A stretch of DNA of 52,903 nt from an uncultured Clostridia bacterium (GTDB lineage Bacteria > Bacillota > Clostridia > Christensenellales > Borkfalkiaceae): assembly GCA_947623655.1 (NCBI GenBank), contig CANQHG010000012.1:1-52903 (forward strand), given 5' to 3'. Positions 45,154 to 52,801 of the stretch are shown here, one piece after another. A program made the translations under genes and the position numbers. How positions within the stretch are numbered: the first letter of the stretch is position 1; every line of letters starts with the position of its first letter. Below the pieces are notes generated by a model. The model had not been told where the DNA came from, did no database searches, and was given only the letters and a program-made list of their open reading frames with translations.

Positions 45154-45852
45154 TCACACGAGGTTGCACCGTTCAACGTCGAATTCTCTCCACGGAGTCG
45201 CGTCGGGCGGAAAGGCGACGAAGCGCATGCGTTCTTTTGTGACGGGATGGGTAAAGGAGAGGGAATACGCCCAAAGCGCGAGCTTTCCTTTCTGCGCCGT
45301 GTCTCCGCCGTAGCGCATGTCGCCGAACACGGGATGTCCCGCGCCCGCCGTCTGTACCCGTATCTGATGGCTGCGCCCCGTATGCAGTTTGATCTCCGCG
45401 AGCGAATATTTGCCAAGCGATGCGAGCGTTCTGTAGTCGAGGCAGGCATACTTCGCCCCATCGGTGCCCTGCGGACAGAGATAGACCATGTTGTTGACGG
45501 CGTTCTTTTTCAGCCAGCCCTCGAGTTTCCCCTCGGCGGGTTCCATCGTGCCGTTTAAAACGGCGAGATATTTCTTTTCGAAATCCCCCGTCTTCATCTG
45601 CTCGGAGAGGCGGGAGGCGGCTTTCGACGTCTTTGCGAACACCATCACGCCGCCCGTGGGCCTGTCTAACCTGTGCACGAGCCCCAAATAGACGTTGCCC
45701 GTCTTTTGATATTTTACTTTGATGTAATCCTTTAAAATATCGAGAAGATTTTCGTCCTTGCTGTCGTCGGGGCAGCATGCGAGGTTCTGTTCTTTCAGAA
45801 CGACGAGAACGTGATTGTCTTCGAATAAAATATTTTCGGTGATATCAGCCAT
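45154..45852 (-). CDS. RluA-family pseudouridine synthase (short form without S4 domain)
   Basis: 232 aa. It begins ENILFEDNHVLVVLKEQNL, typical of RluA proteins lacking the S4 domain. The catalytic motif is HRLDRPTGGVMVFAKT (Asp in RLDRPTGG) and the signature HTGRSHQIRVQTAGAGHPVFGD follows. The start is the ATG at 45852, behind a GGGAGGG, overlapping the methyltransferase stop by 8 bases, so the two RNA-modification enzymes are made together. The target is unknown. Confidence 0.92.
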   Translation of the reverse strand: MADITENILFEDNHVLVVLKEQNLACCPDDSKDENLLDILKDYIKVKYQKTGNVYLGLVHRLDRPTGGVMVFAKTSKAASRLSEQMKTGDFEKKYLAVLNGTMEPAEGKLEGWLKKNAVNNMVYLCPQGTDGAKYACLDYRTLASLGKYSLAEIKLHTGRSHQIRVQTAGAGHPVFGDMRYGGDTAQKGKLALWAYSLSFTHPVTKERMRFVAFPPDATPWREFDVERCNLV

Positions 45853-46705
45853 GAATGTAGATCCCTCCCGCGCCGCACGGAAGGCAGATGCCCTCTTCGG
45901 TGGGCAGCCCGACTTCGTACGCCTCAATGTCCCCGCCGCCGAGCGCGAGAGACAGAATATTTTGCAGAACAGCGGGTTGCAAGCCCGTCGTATAGCTGTT
46001 GATGAGAAAGAAAAGAGGCTCGTCCGAAAGAAGCTGCGCGCACAGCTTCACGAACGGAAAGAGCTCCGTCTCGATCTTCCACATTTCCCCGCCCGGGCCC
46101 CTTCCGTATGAGGGCGGATCCATGATAATGCCGTCGTAGCGGTTTCCCCGCCGTATCTCGCGGAGCACGAATTTTTTGCAGTCGTCAACGATATAGCGGA
46201 TCCCTCCCGCGACGCCCGAGAGCCGCGCGTTTTCGCCTGCGCGTTCGACCATGCCCTTGGCGGCGTCGACATGAACGACTTCGGCCCCCGCCTTGGCAAG
46301 CGCGACGCTCGCCCCGCCCGTGTAGGCAAAGAGATTGAGGATCTTCGGTCTCTTCCCCTTTGCCACGGCGGCTCTCACGAGCGCGCCCGTCTTTTCCCAA
46401 TGGTAGGCCTGTTCGGGGAAAAGCCCCGTATGTTTAAAGCCCATGGGCTTTATTTTGAATGTGAGGTCTTTGTAGCCGATGTTCCATTCCGGGGGGATCG
46501 GGCGGCGGTATTCCCACGCCCCCCCGCCCTTATCGTTGCGGCGGTATACGGCGTCGAATCCGAGGGAGAAGAGGTCTCTTTGTCCCTGCCATATGACCTG
46601 CGGATCGGGACGGAGAAGCGTGATATCCCCCCACCGTTCCAACTTATAACCGTCTCCCGTAGCGATGACGGAGAACTCTTTCCAACCGTCGGCAATGCGA
46701 ATCAT
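45845..46705 (-). CDS. Class I SAM-dependent RNA methyltransferase (RlmI/COG1092-like)
   Basis: 286 aa. An N-terminal part (about 1-100) precedes a Rossmann methyltransferase domain: motif I ILNLFAYTGGASVALAKAGA, the acidic VVHVDAAKGMVERA, and the catalytic-loop DPPSYGRGP. Relatives methylate 23S rRNA cytosine. The frame continues upstream into repeat sequence, but the ATG at 46705 begins where the family does. There is no ribosome binding site; the -10 box TATAAT ends six bases before the ATG, so the mRNA should begin at the start codon. It is coupled to the pseudouridine synthase gene. Confidence 0.9.
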   Translation of the reverse strand: MIRIADGWKEFSVIATGDGYKLERWGDITLLRPDPQVIWQGQRDLFSLGFDAVYRRNDKGGGAWEYRRPIPPEWNIGYKDLTFKIKPMGFKHTGLFPEQAYHWEKTGALVRAAVAKGKRPKILNLFAYTGGASVALAKAGAEVVHVDAAKGMVERAGENARLSGVAGGIRYIVDDCKKFVLREIRRGNRYDGIIMDPPSYGRGPGGEMWKIETELFPFVKLCAQLLSDEPLFFLINSYTTGLQPAVLQNILSLALGGGDIEAYEVGLPTEEGICLPCGAGGIYIHG

Positions 46706-46711
46706 GGTTCT

Positions 46712-46740
46712 ATTATAATAAAAAAGAAAGTATTTGTAAA
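46712..46740 (-). promoter_or_regulatory. Promoter giving a predicted leaderless methyltransferase mRNA
   Basis: TTTACA (46735-46740), a 17-base spacer and TATAAT (46712-46717), then AGAACC and ATG. This is nearly the same -10-to-ATG string as at 8578-8592. Confidence 0.8.
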
Positions 46741-46782
46741 GGAAAAAACGCCGTATAGAGAAATTTCCCTCTTGCATCCGGC

Positions 46783-47030
46783 CGCACCCTCGGCTCCCCT
46801 CGAGGAGGAGCTGTCGCCAAAGGTGACTGAGGTGGGGCCGTCCCCCAAACCCTCCCCCTGTAGGGGGAGGGTGGCACGGCATAGCCGTGACGGATGGGGG
46901 GGATAAGGTGTGCATGTCCCCCCACCACCGCCTACGGCGGAGCCTCCCCCCAAAAAAGAGGAGGCTTTCTCCGGTCGTTGCCCACCCCCTGAATCCCCCT
47001 CCTCGGGAGGGGGCAGGTAAGCGGGCCGAA
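46783..47030. repeat. Cluster of palindromic interspersed repeats R2
   Basis: Contains CTGTCGCCAAAGGTGACTGAGGTGG, the hairpin CTCCCCC-TGTA-GGGGGAG, the 34-base core 46870-46903 shared with 26424-26457, CCGCC-TA-GGCGG with a following GCCTCC ... GGAGGC pair, and CCCCCTCC-TCG-GGAGGGGG-CAGGTAAG. It fills most of the gap 46706-47056, which otherwise holds only the methyltransferase promoter. I see no gene there. Confidence 0.75.
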
Positions 47031-47056
47031 CAAAGAAATGTTCGAAATTGATTTTT

Positions 47057-49021
47057 TTATTTCTTGAAGATCATCACCGTGAAACTGTACGGCGGGAGCG
47101 TGAGCGAGGCGGGAGCGGCGGGAGCGATCTCCTCGGGCGAAATGAGCGTCGGGTTTTCTACGGTGTTATACTCGTCCGGTTTGCCCTCGAGGCGTATGAT
47201 CCGCGTCATGGCGCCGAAATCGACGTCGGCCGTCACCTCGGCCTGTACTTCCCTCCCGTTTGCGTTGACGGCCTTCACAAAATAAGTGCCGTCACGCTCC
47301 GTCACCGAAGCGTATACGCCCTTTTCGTCCGTCACCGTTTTGAACGCCTTATTGCCCGTATATTGGCTATAGAGAAGCTGCACATAGTAGCTCGCCGAGC
47401 CGTAAGCCGTCTTTCCGTCGAACCAGATCATATCGGGACACCACTCCGTATAGCCGAGACGGGCAAAGAGAGGCGCAAAAGATTTCATGATAACGACGTC
47501 GGAATTGCGCTCCATGCCCGTCATGAACGCGGCCTCTGCGAGCGCGCCTTCCCAACAGTTGGACTGCGGTGCATTGAACCCCGCCGCCCCCGATCCCGGG
47601 ACATGGGCCGCATACTCGCCCGCATACACCGTCCCGATGCGGGGATAACTGTCATAGACGTCCACATGGTCATACATCCACTGCGGCGAGACATAGAAGT
47701 GCTCGTCGGAGACATAGACGAAATTGGGATTTTTTTGAAGATTTTCCCGCGTCCATTTCCACGCGTCGCGGTGAGACTCTGTATCGACGGTGGGTCCGAC
47801 GGTGCCCACGATCTTTATATCGGGATATTTTTCGTGAATGCGCCGCTCAAAGAGCTCGAAACGCTTATAAAATTCATTGGGAGCGGGTTTCCCCGTATCT
47901 TTTTGAACGGGGGAAGCCTCCCACTGCTCGTTTCCGACGCCGAGCATTTCAAGGCCGAAAGGCTCCGGGTGCCCCATGTCCGCGCGGACTTTCCCCCATA
48001 CGGTGTCAACGCCGCCGTTTGCGAATTCGATGACGTCGAGCGCTTCCTGGATGTAAGTCTCCAACTCGGGGCTGCCGAGCGGGACGAATTCGGTGGACAT
48101 GTATTGGCACGCGATTCCGACGGAAACGACGGGAAGCGGCCTTGCGCCGAGGTATTCGCACAGACGGAAATATTCGTAATAGCCCACGCCGAGCGTCTGG
48201 CCGTAGTGCGAATAATCGGAACGCCAATTCGTTTCGGGCCCCGTCGCATGCACCGCCCAGCGGTTCCAATTCTGCTTTCGGCGCTCGACGGGTCCGATGG
48301 AATTTTTCCAGAGGTATCTGTTTGCGAGATCGTTCCCCTCGACGACGCATCCCCCGGGGAAGCGCAAAAATCCCGGGTTCATCGCCTTCATCAGTTCGAC
48401 GAGATCGCGTCTGAACACGCCGAGCACGGCATTTTCGGGCATCATCGAGAAAGCGTCGATGTGCAACGTTCCCGCCTTTTCGAGGAGAAAACGGAACTGC
48501 GCCCGTTCGGCGTCCTGTTTCGCCTTGACGGTAAAAGAATACTTGTGCCATTTGCCGTCCGTCACGATCTTGATCTTTCTCCCGGCGAGCATGACGTCCG
48601 CGCCGAACACGCCCACGCGCACCGCGCCTCGGTAATCGTAAGAGCGGGCATAGAAAGAGATCTTGTAGCCGAGCCCCTTGGTGAGATAGATGCCGTCGTA
48701 CGCCTTGTTGGAGACGCCCGCGCCGTCCGTTTGCGTCTCCACGCGCATATAGTGCGGATTTTCGGGGAAGAGCGCTCTGTCCGTCTTGATCTTGAGCGAC
48801 ACTTTCGCATGCGCGGGAGAGACTTCCCAGCCATACCCGCCGTCTTCGTCTACAATGTAATGGTCCCATTCGCCGTGAACGTCTTTGGCCTCGAAATTGC
48901 GGTTCTCGAGCATTTCGGCATACAGTCCGCCGTCAAGCGCATAGTTGAGATCCTCGAAAAACAGGCCGACGCCGCCCGCCGCAACGGGTACTTTGCCCTC
49001 CTGTGTAAATGATATCTTCAT
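47057..49021 (-). CDS. Alpha-L-arabinofuranosidase, glycoside hydrolase family 51
   Basis: 654 aa retaining arabinofuranosidase. An N-terminal carbohydrate-binding-like beta region (about 1-200) is followed by the TIM barrel with FLRFPGGCVVEG (219-230), the acid/base Glu365 in GVGNEQWE and the nucleophile Glu469 in YAGEYAAH, and a C-terminal beta domain that closes the GH51 architecture. There is no signal peptide, so it acts in the cytoplasm on imported arabino-oligosaccharides from plant xylan or arabinan. The ATG at 49021 has AGGAG upstream; the frame is open a little further but starts best here. No sugar transporter or regulator is beside it. Confidence 0.92.
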   Translation of the reverse strand: MKISFTQEGKVPVAAGGVGLFFEDLNYALDGGLYAEMLENRNFEAKDVHGEWDHYIVDEDGGYGWEVSPAHAKVSLKIKTDRALFPENPHYMRVETQTDGAGVSNKAYDGIYLTKGLGYKISFYARSYDYRGAVRVGVFGADVMLAGRKIKIVTDGKWHKYSFTVKAKQDAERAQFRFLLEKAGTLHIDAFSMMPENAVLGVFRRDLVELMKAMNPGFLRFPGGCVVEGNDLANRYLWKNSIGPVERRKQNWNRWAVHATGPETNWRSDYSHYGQTLGVGYYEYFRLCEYLGARPLPVVSVGIACQYMSTEFVPLGSPELETYIQEALDVIEFANGGVDTVWGKVRADMGHPEPFGLEMLGVGNEQWEASPVQKDTGKPAPNEFYKRFELFERRIHEKYPDIKIVGTVGPTVDTESHRDAWKWTRENLQKNPNFVYVSDEHFYVSPQWMYDHVDVYDSYPRIGTVYAGEYAAHVPGSGAAGFNAPQSNCWEGALAEAAFMTGMERNSDVVIMKSFAPLFARLGYTEWCPDMIWFDGKTAYGSASYYVQLLYSQYTGNKAFKTVTDEKGVYASVTERDGTYFVKAVNANGREVQAEVTADVDFGAMTRIIRLEGKPDEYNTVENPTLISPEEIAPAAPASLTLPPYSFTVMIFKK

Positions 49022-49056
49022 GCAAACGCTCCTTATACTTTTTTTGATTTTCATTG

Positions 49057-49062
49057 ATTATA
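49057..49062 (-). promoter_or_regulatory. Extended -10 promoter of the arabinofuranosidase gene
   Basis: TGT-TATAAT on the minus strand, 35 bases before the ATG. The -35 position falls in the preceding terminator and is poor, so an activator may help. Confidence 0.5.
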
Positions 49063-49066
49063 ACAC

Positions 49067-49104
49067 AAAAATCCCCCGAGGAAAATTCTTTTCGGGGGAT
49101 TTTT
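49067..49104. terminator. Terminator of the zinc-ribbon membrane protein gene
   Basis: Perfect 13-bp arms AAAAATCCCCCGA / TCGGGGGATTTTT around a 12-base loop, 43 bases after the stop codon. Confidence 0.88.
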
Positions 49105-49147
49105 CAAAAAAAGTTTTCTCTTTATCGTTCAACCGTCCGCACGGCGC

Positions 49148-50452
49148 TTACCCGACCCTCTTGCCTTTACAAAGATGGCGCAGAATGCCTATAACGAGCA
49201 AGAGCGCGGCGAAAATCAAAAATTGTACCGAAGAGGCATAGTTCACGTCGTAAGTGTCAAACACTTCGAGATATTGGTTGCCCATCACGACGCCGAGCGC
49301 GAGGTTGAGTACCGCAAGCCCGAACGCGACGCAGGAAAAGACGAGGAAATGCCGCTTTCCGCCCAGCGTTTCCTTGAGAACGAGTTCGCGCACGAAAAGG
49401 GCGATGAAAGCGACCGCGCACAGGCGCACGAAAATGAGCACGGTGCCGACGGCGATCATGGGTACGGGATCGATCGCGACCGCCATGCTTTGCGCGTCCG
49501 CCGCCCCGCATACCGCGGAGAGCATCTGCAAAACGGACATATCCGTAATAGAGCCGACATTGACTGCCACGCTCGCATGCGAGATCATATACAGCGAGAC
49601 GCCGCCGAAAATGACGCCGAGGAGGGAAAGGATGAGCCCTTTGGCATTCCCTTTCTGCAAGAGGGACTCCCCGCGCATGGCGACGCGGCAGAGAACGGAA
49701 AGCGCCATAAACAGGGCGGAGACGCCGAGGCCCGCGCCCGTCGCTCCGTTCAATGTGACGGTAAACTCAACGGAAACATCCTGCTCCACGGCGCGGACGC
49801 GCATATATTCGAGCGCAAGAAGCATGCAAGCTCCCGCCAGATAGCTCAAAAATGCGCCGATCGCCGCTGTCGTATATCCCTTTTTGGATCTGCCCGCCGT
49901 AAAATTCACATAGCGTACGACGGCGATGACGGAAAAGAGCGGAACGAGGACCATAGTCGCCGCGGCGGTCAATGTGCCGAGAGCGGCGAATATATAGGCG
50001 CTCGTAGCGGTATAGGAACTCTCGAGAGAACTCGTGAAAAGGGCGATCTCGGAGTAGATATCGCCGAAATAGGCGTAGACGGAAGTCCCCGAGAGCATGC
50101 TGCCGAGAAAACTTCCGAGCCCCTCTGTCCCTGTGACGGAAGAGAGCGCGCCGAGATCTGCGGACATGCCCGTTCCGAGGAAGAAAGTGAAGAGGAAGAC
50201 AAAGAAAACGCCGATCATCGCAAAGACGCCGCTCAAAAGCCTGAGCTTGCTCTTTTTCTCTTCCCAACCGACGGCTTTTTCATCCGCACCGGCGGGCGCT
50301 TCGGGCACTTCGGGCACTTCGGGCACTTCGGGCACTTCGGGCACTTCGGGCACTTCGGGCACTTCGGGCGAACCGCCCTGCAGTTTTGCGCCGCAACTGC
50401 TGCAAAACTGCGCGTCCGCGTCGCTTTGTTTCCCACATACGGGACAAATCAT
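49148..50452 (-). CDS. Zinc-ribbon multipass membrane protein with (Glu-Val-Pro) repeats
   Basis: 434 aa from the ATG at 50452 (AAGGAG upstream). An N-terminal zinc ribbon CPVCGKQ ... CSSCGAK (3-22) is followed by a spacer of seven EVP units and one EAP unit, a charged stretch, then about nine membrane segments to the C-terminus (for example GVFAMIGVFFVFLFTFFLG and FLIFAALLLVIGILRHL). Zinc-ribbon-headed membrane proteins of this kind are common in Firmicutes, usually without known function. The EVP spacer comes from a 9-bp tandem repeat at 50297-50368, so its length probably varies between strains. It is transcribed from its own promoter. Confidence 0.85.
   Translation of the reverse strand: MICPVCGKQSDADAQFCSSCGAKLQGGSPEVPEVPEVPEVPEVPEVPEVPEAPAGADEKAVGWEEKKSKLRLLSGVFAMIGVFFVFLFTFFLGTGMSADLGALSSVTGTEGLGSFLGSMLSGTSVYAYFGDIYSEIALFTSSLESSYTATSAYIFAALGTLTAAATMVLVPLFSVIAVVRYVNFTAGRSKKGYTTAAIGAFLSYLAGACMLLALEYMRVRAVEQDVSVEFTVTLNGATGAGLGVSALFMALSVLCRVAMRGESLLQKGNAKGLILSLLGVIFGGVSLYMISHASVAVNVGSITDMSVLQMLSAVCGAADAQSMAVAIDPVPMIAVGTVLIFVRLCAVAFIALFVRELVLKETLGGKRHFLVFSCVAFGLAVLNLALGVVMGNQYLEVFDTYDVNYASSVQFLIFAALLLVIGILRHLCKGKRVG
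50297..50368 (-). repeat. 9-bp tandem repeat (minisatellite) encoding Glu-Val-Pro
   Basis: Eight tandem units of CACTTCGGG on the plus strand; the first unit has one change and the other seven are identical. Confidence 0.95.
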
Positions 50453-50493
50453 AATTCTCTCCTTTTTGCAAATCTGCATTTTAAGTTAAGTAT

Positions 50494-50521
50494 ATTATAG
50501 CACGGCGCCGCCAAAAAGCAA
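50494..50521 (-). promoter_or_regulatory. Promoter of the zinc-ribbon membrane protein gene
   Basis: TTGCTT (50516-50521), a 16-base spacer and TATAAT (50494-50499) on the minus strand, 41 bases before the ATG. Confidence 0.65.
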
Positions 50522-50522
50522 G

Positions 50523-50542
50523 GGGAAAAGTTAAATTTTCCC
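50523..50542 (-). terminator. Possible weak terminator of the Na/Pi cotransporter gene
   Basis: Short AT-rich stem GGGAAAA / TTTTCCC followed by CTTGCTTTTT on the minus strand, touching the stop codon. Confidence 0.35.
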
Positions 50543-52263
50543 TAAGATTTTCTAGCGATATACGCTTCGCGGCCCCCCTCTTCGACGGAGTGGGCAATAT
50601 ATGTGATATGGTCTGCGGCACGCTCGAGATTGCCGACGAGGTTGATGAACACGCTCGAATTTCTCGGGTCGCACTTGCCCTCGTTGAGCCTGTTGATATG
50701 CGCTTCCACGAGCGCCCGCCTGTCGGCGTCGATCTCGTCTTCGAGCGCGTCAAGCTCGGGAAGCCGTCCGCGGTCGTTGTATAAAAAAGCGTCCGCCGAG
50801 ATGGTGTAGAGGGCGCGGATCTTCTCGTACATGGCGCCGAGCATCTGCAAAAATTCGTCCGAAAAGACGAGGGCGTCCTCCTCGTAGCGGCGGGTGTATT
50901 TGGTAACATTGTCGGCGAGCTCGCCTACGCGCATGATGTCGTTGAGCACATAGTGCAGTTCGGAGATCATGCGTTCTTCCTCGAAAACGAGGGGCTGCGC
51001 CGTAAGCTTTACGAGATAAGATACTCCCCGCATGTTGGCGGCGGCGAGTTCGGCGTTCCGCGCGTTGATCTCTTCCGTAACGGAGACGTCCTTTTGCAAA
51101 AAGGCGCCGAAAGCCTTGTCGAGCTCCGCCATTGCAAAGGCAAACACTTTCCCCGTCTCGCGGTACATATAGTTGAGGGCAACGGACGGCGTGCGCAGAA
51201 GGCGTTCGTCCAGCTCGGCATAGAGCGGCTCGGCGTTTTCCTCTTCCCTCTTCTTTTCGGGGACGATATGCTCGGCGAGCCATACAAATCCCTTGATAAA
51301 GGGCAAAAAGAGGAGAGTATTTACGGTGTTGAACAGCGTGTGGAAGAGTGCGATCTGCATCCCCGGCGCCATGTCCGTCTCCCCGACGATCATCGAGCCC
51401 GAGGGGATCACGCCGCTCAGTACCGTGTCCGCAAAGCCCGTCCAAAAAACGAGAATGACGGTAAAGATGATCGCGCCGAAGAAGTTGAAGAGGAAATGAA
51501 TGAGCGCCGCCCTCTTTGCCCCCGAACTCGCCCCGAGCGCGGAGATGAGCGCGGTGACGCACGTGCCGATATTGGAGCCGATGATGATAAAGAGCGCCGC
51601 GTTCCCCCCGTCCCCTATCGTCAGCCCCGTGGAGACCATGGTGAGAATGATGGCGTTTACGGCCGTGGAAGATTGCACGAGCGCGGTGATGACGATCCCG
51701 ATGAGAAGAAGCAAGAGAGGATTTTTGATGACGTGCAGGACATCGGAAACGGCAAGATATGCTTCGCTTCCCGCCTCAAACGTGAGCGCTCCCGACATGA
51801 ATTTGAGCCCCACGAAGATGATGCCGAAGGCCGCCACGGCAGAGCCGAGGGTGACGACGCGCTCCTTTTTGGAGAACATTGTCATGAGCACGCCGACGGC
51901 GGCGAGAATGAAGAAGAAAACGGTGATGTCCGAACCGCCGAGGGCGATGACCCACGCGTTGAGCGTCGTCCCGACGTTCGCGCCCATGATAACGGCGGTC
52001 GCCTGAAAGAGAGACATGATGCCCGCGTTCACGAGACCGACGACCATGACCGTGGTAAACGCCGAGCTCTGTCCGAGCACGGTGACGGCCGCGCCGATCC
52101 CCACGCCCGCAAAACGGCTGTCCGCCGTCTTGCTCAGCATCTTTCTGAGTTTGCCGTGCGCGAGCTTTGTCATATTCTCCGAAAGCATTTTCATGCCGAC
52201 GAGAAAGGTCCCCATGCCGCCGAAGATCTGCAATATGATTTTAACGATATCCCATGCGTTCAT
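50542..52263 (-). CDS. Na/Pi-cotransporter family protein with C-terminal PhoU domain
   Basis: 573 aa. The N-terminal 340 residues are a type II Na/Pi cotransporter with two inverted halves, each carrying the signature QSS: VLGQSSAFTTVMVVG (about 63-77) and ALVQSSTAVNAIIL (about 195-208). Eight or more membrane segments are visible. The C-terminal 200 residues are a helical PhoU-like domain (for example LHYVLNDIMRVGELADNV and LVGNLERAADHITYIAHSV). Relatives import phosphate with sodium or balance phosphate stress. GAGGG precedes the ATG. It has its own extended -10 promoter and points away from tRNA-Pro. Confidence 0.92.
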   Translation of the reverse strand: MNAWDIVKIILQIFGGMGTFLVGMKMLSENMTKLAHGKLRKMLSKTADSRFAGVGIGAAVTVLGQSSAFTTVMVVGLVNAGIMSLFQATAVIMGANVGTTLNAWVIALGGSDITVFFFILAAVGVLMTMFSKKERVVTLGSAVAAFGIIFVGLKFMSGALTFEAGSEAYLAVSDVLHVIKNPLLLLLIGIVITALVQSSTAVNAIILTMVSTGLTIGDGGNAALFIIIGSNIGTCVTALISALGASSGAKRAALIHFLFNFFGAIIFTVILVFWTGFADTVLSGVIPSGSMIVGETDMAPGMQIALFHTLFNTVNTLLFLPFIKGFVWLAEHIVPEKKREEENAEPLYAELDERLLRTPSVALNYMYRETGKVFAFAMAELDKAFGAFLQKDVSVTEEINARNAELAAANMRGVSYLVKLTAQPLVFEEERMISELHYVLNDIMRVGELADNVTKYTRRYEEDALVFSDEFLQMLGAMYEKIRALYTISADAFLYNDRGRLPELDALEDEIDADRRALVEAHINRLNEGKCDPRNSSVFINLVGNLERAADHITYIAHSVEEGGREAYIARKS

Positions 52264-52299
52264 ATGTCTTGTCCCTCATGCTATCCGCAAACGGTTTTT

Positions 52300-52305
52300 A
52301 TTATA
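52300..52305 (-). promoter_or_regulatory. Extended -10 promoter of the Na/Pi cotransporter gene
   Basis: TGT-TATAAT on the minus strand, 36 bases before the ATG; the -35 region is weak. Confidence 0.5.
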
Positions 52306-52464
52306 ACAAGAACATGCGCCTCTTGTCCCCTCTTTTTCACAAAATTGAATCCATGTTCACGCTTTGCACCGAAAAATTTTTTTAAAAGGCGTCTTTTTGA
52401 CGCATTCTTAAGGGAAAGAGGCCTTAAAAATTCTTTTGTATCCGAAAAAGGCGCGTGAAAAAGC

Positions 52465-52493
52465 TTGATTTCGTCGGCCGACTTTGTTATAAT
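52465..52493 (+). promoter_or_regulatory. Promoter of tRNA-Pro
   Basis: TTGATT (52465-52470), a 17-base spacer and TATAAT (52488-52493), ten bases before the mature tRNA 5' end. Confidence 0.82.
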
Positions 52494-52503
52494 ACAGGAG
52501 TTA

Positions 52504-52580
52504 CGAGGAGTAGCGCAGTTTGGTAGCGCGCTTGGTTCGGGACCAAGAGGTCGCGTGTTCAAATCACGTCTCCTCGACCA
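52504..52580 (+). tRNA. tRNA-Pro (anticodon CGG), CCA encoded
   Basis: 77 bases folding as a full cloverleaf: acceptor CGAGGAG / CTCCTCG, D arm GCGC / GCGC, anticodon stem CTTGG / CCAAG with loop TTCGGGA (anticodon CGG), T arm GCGTG / CACGT with TTCAAAT and a terminal ACCA. It decodes CCG proline codons. Confidence 0.95.
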
Positions 52581-52615
52581 ACAAAACGGACTGTCGCAAG
52601 ACGGTCCGTTTTGTT
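52580..52615 (+). terminator. Intrinsic terminator after tRNA-Pro
   Basis: Stem AACAAAACGGAC / GTCCGTTTTGTT with a 12-base loop, starting at the last base of the tRNA. The same hairpin recurs at 52801-52836 with one stem mismatch. Confidence 0.8.
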
Positions 52616-52769
52616 ATGAAAACAAGCGGCCTCTTGCGGACCGAACCAAGAAAAAAGGTCTCCCGAAAAAGATCGCATCGCGAGATTTTTCGGGAAAAGG
52701 AGCCGTGGCGGCGCGTTTGTTGCCCTTGCCGCGTACGGCAAGGGCTCGGTGCAGAGCCCACGGCGACGC

Positions 52770-52801
52770 GGTCGCGTGTTCAAATCACGTCTCCTCGACC
52801 A
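52770..52801 (+). pseudogene. Partial tRNA-Pro copy (T arm and acceptor 3' strand only)
   Basis: Exact copy of the last 32 bases of the tRNA including CCA, without the 5' acceptor strand, D arm or anticodon arm, so it cannot be a functional tRNA. It is the first part of the second 221-bp unit. Confidence 0.9.

Noticed and set aside
50297-50368. CRISPR-like array
   Set aside because: Nine-base units without spacers inside a coding sequence: a simple minisatellite.
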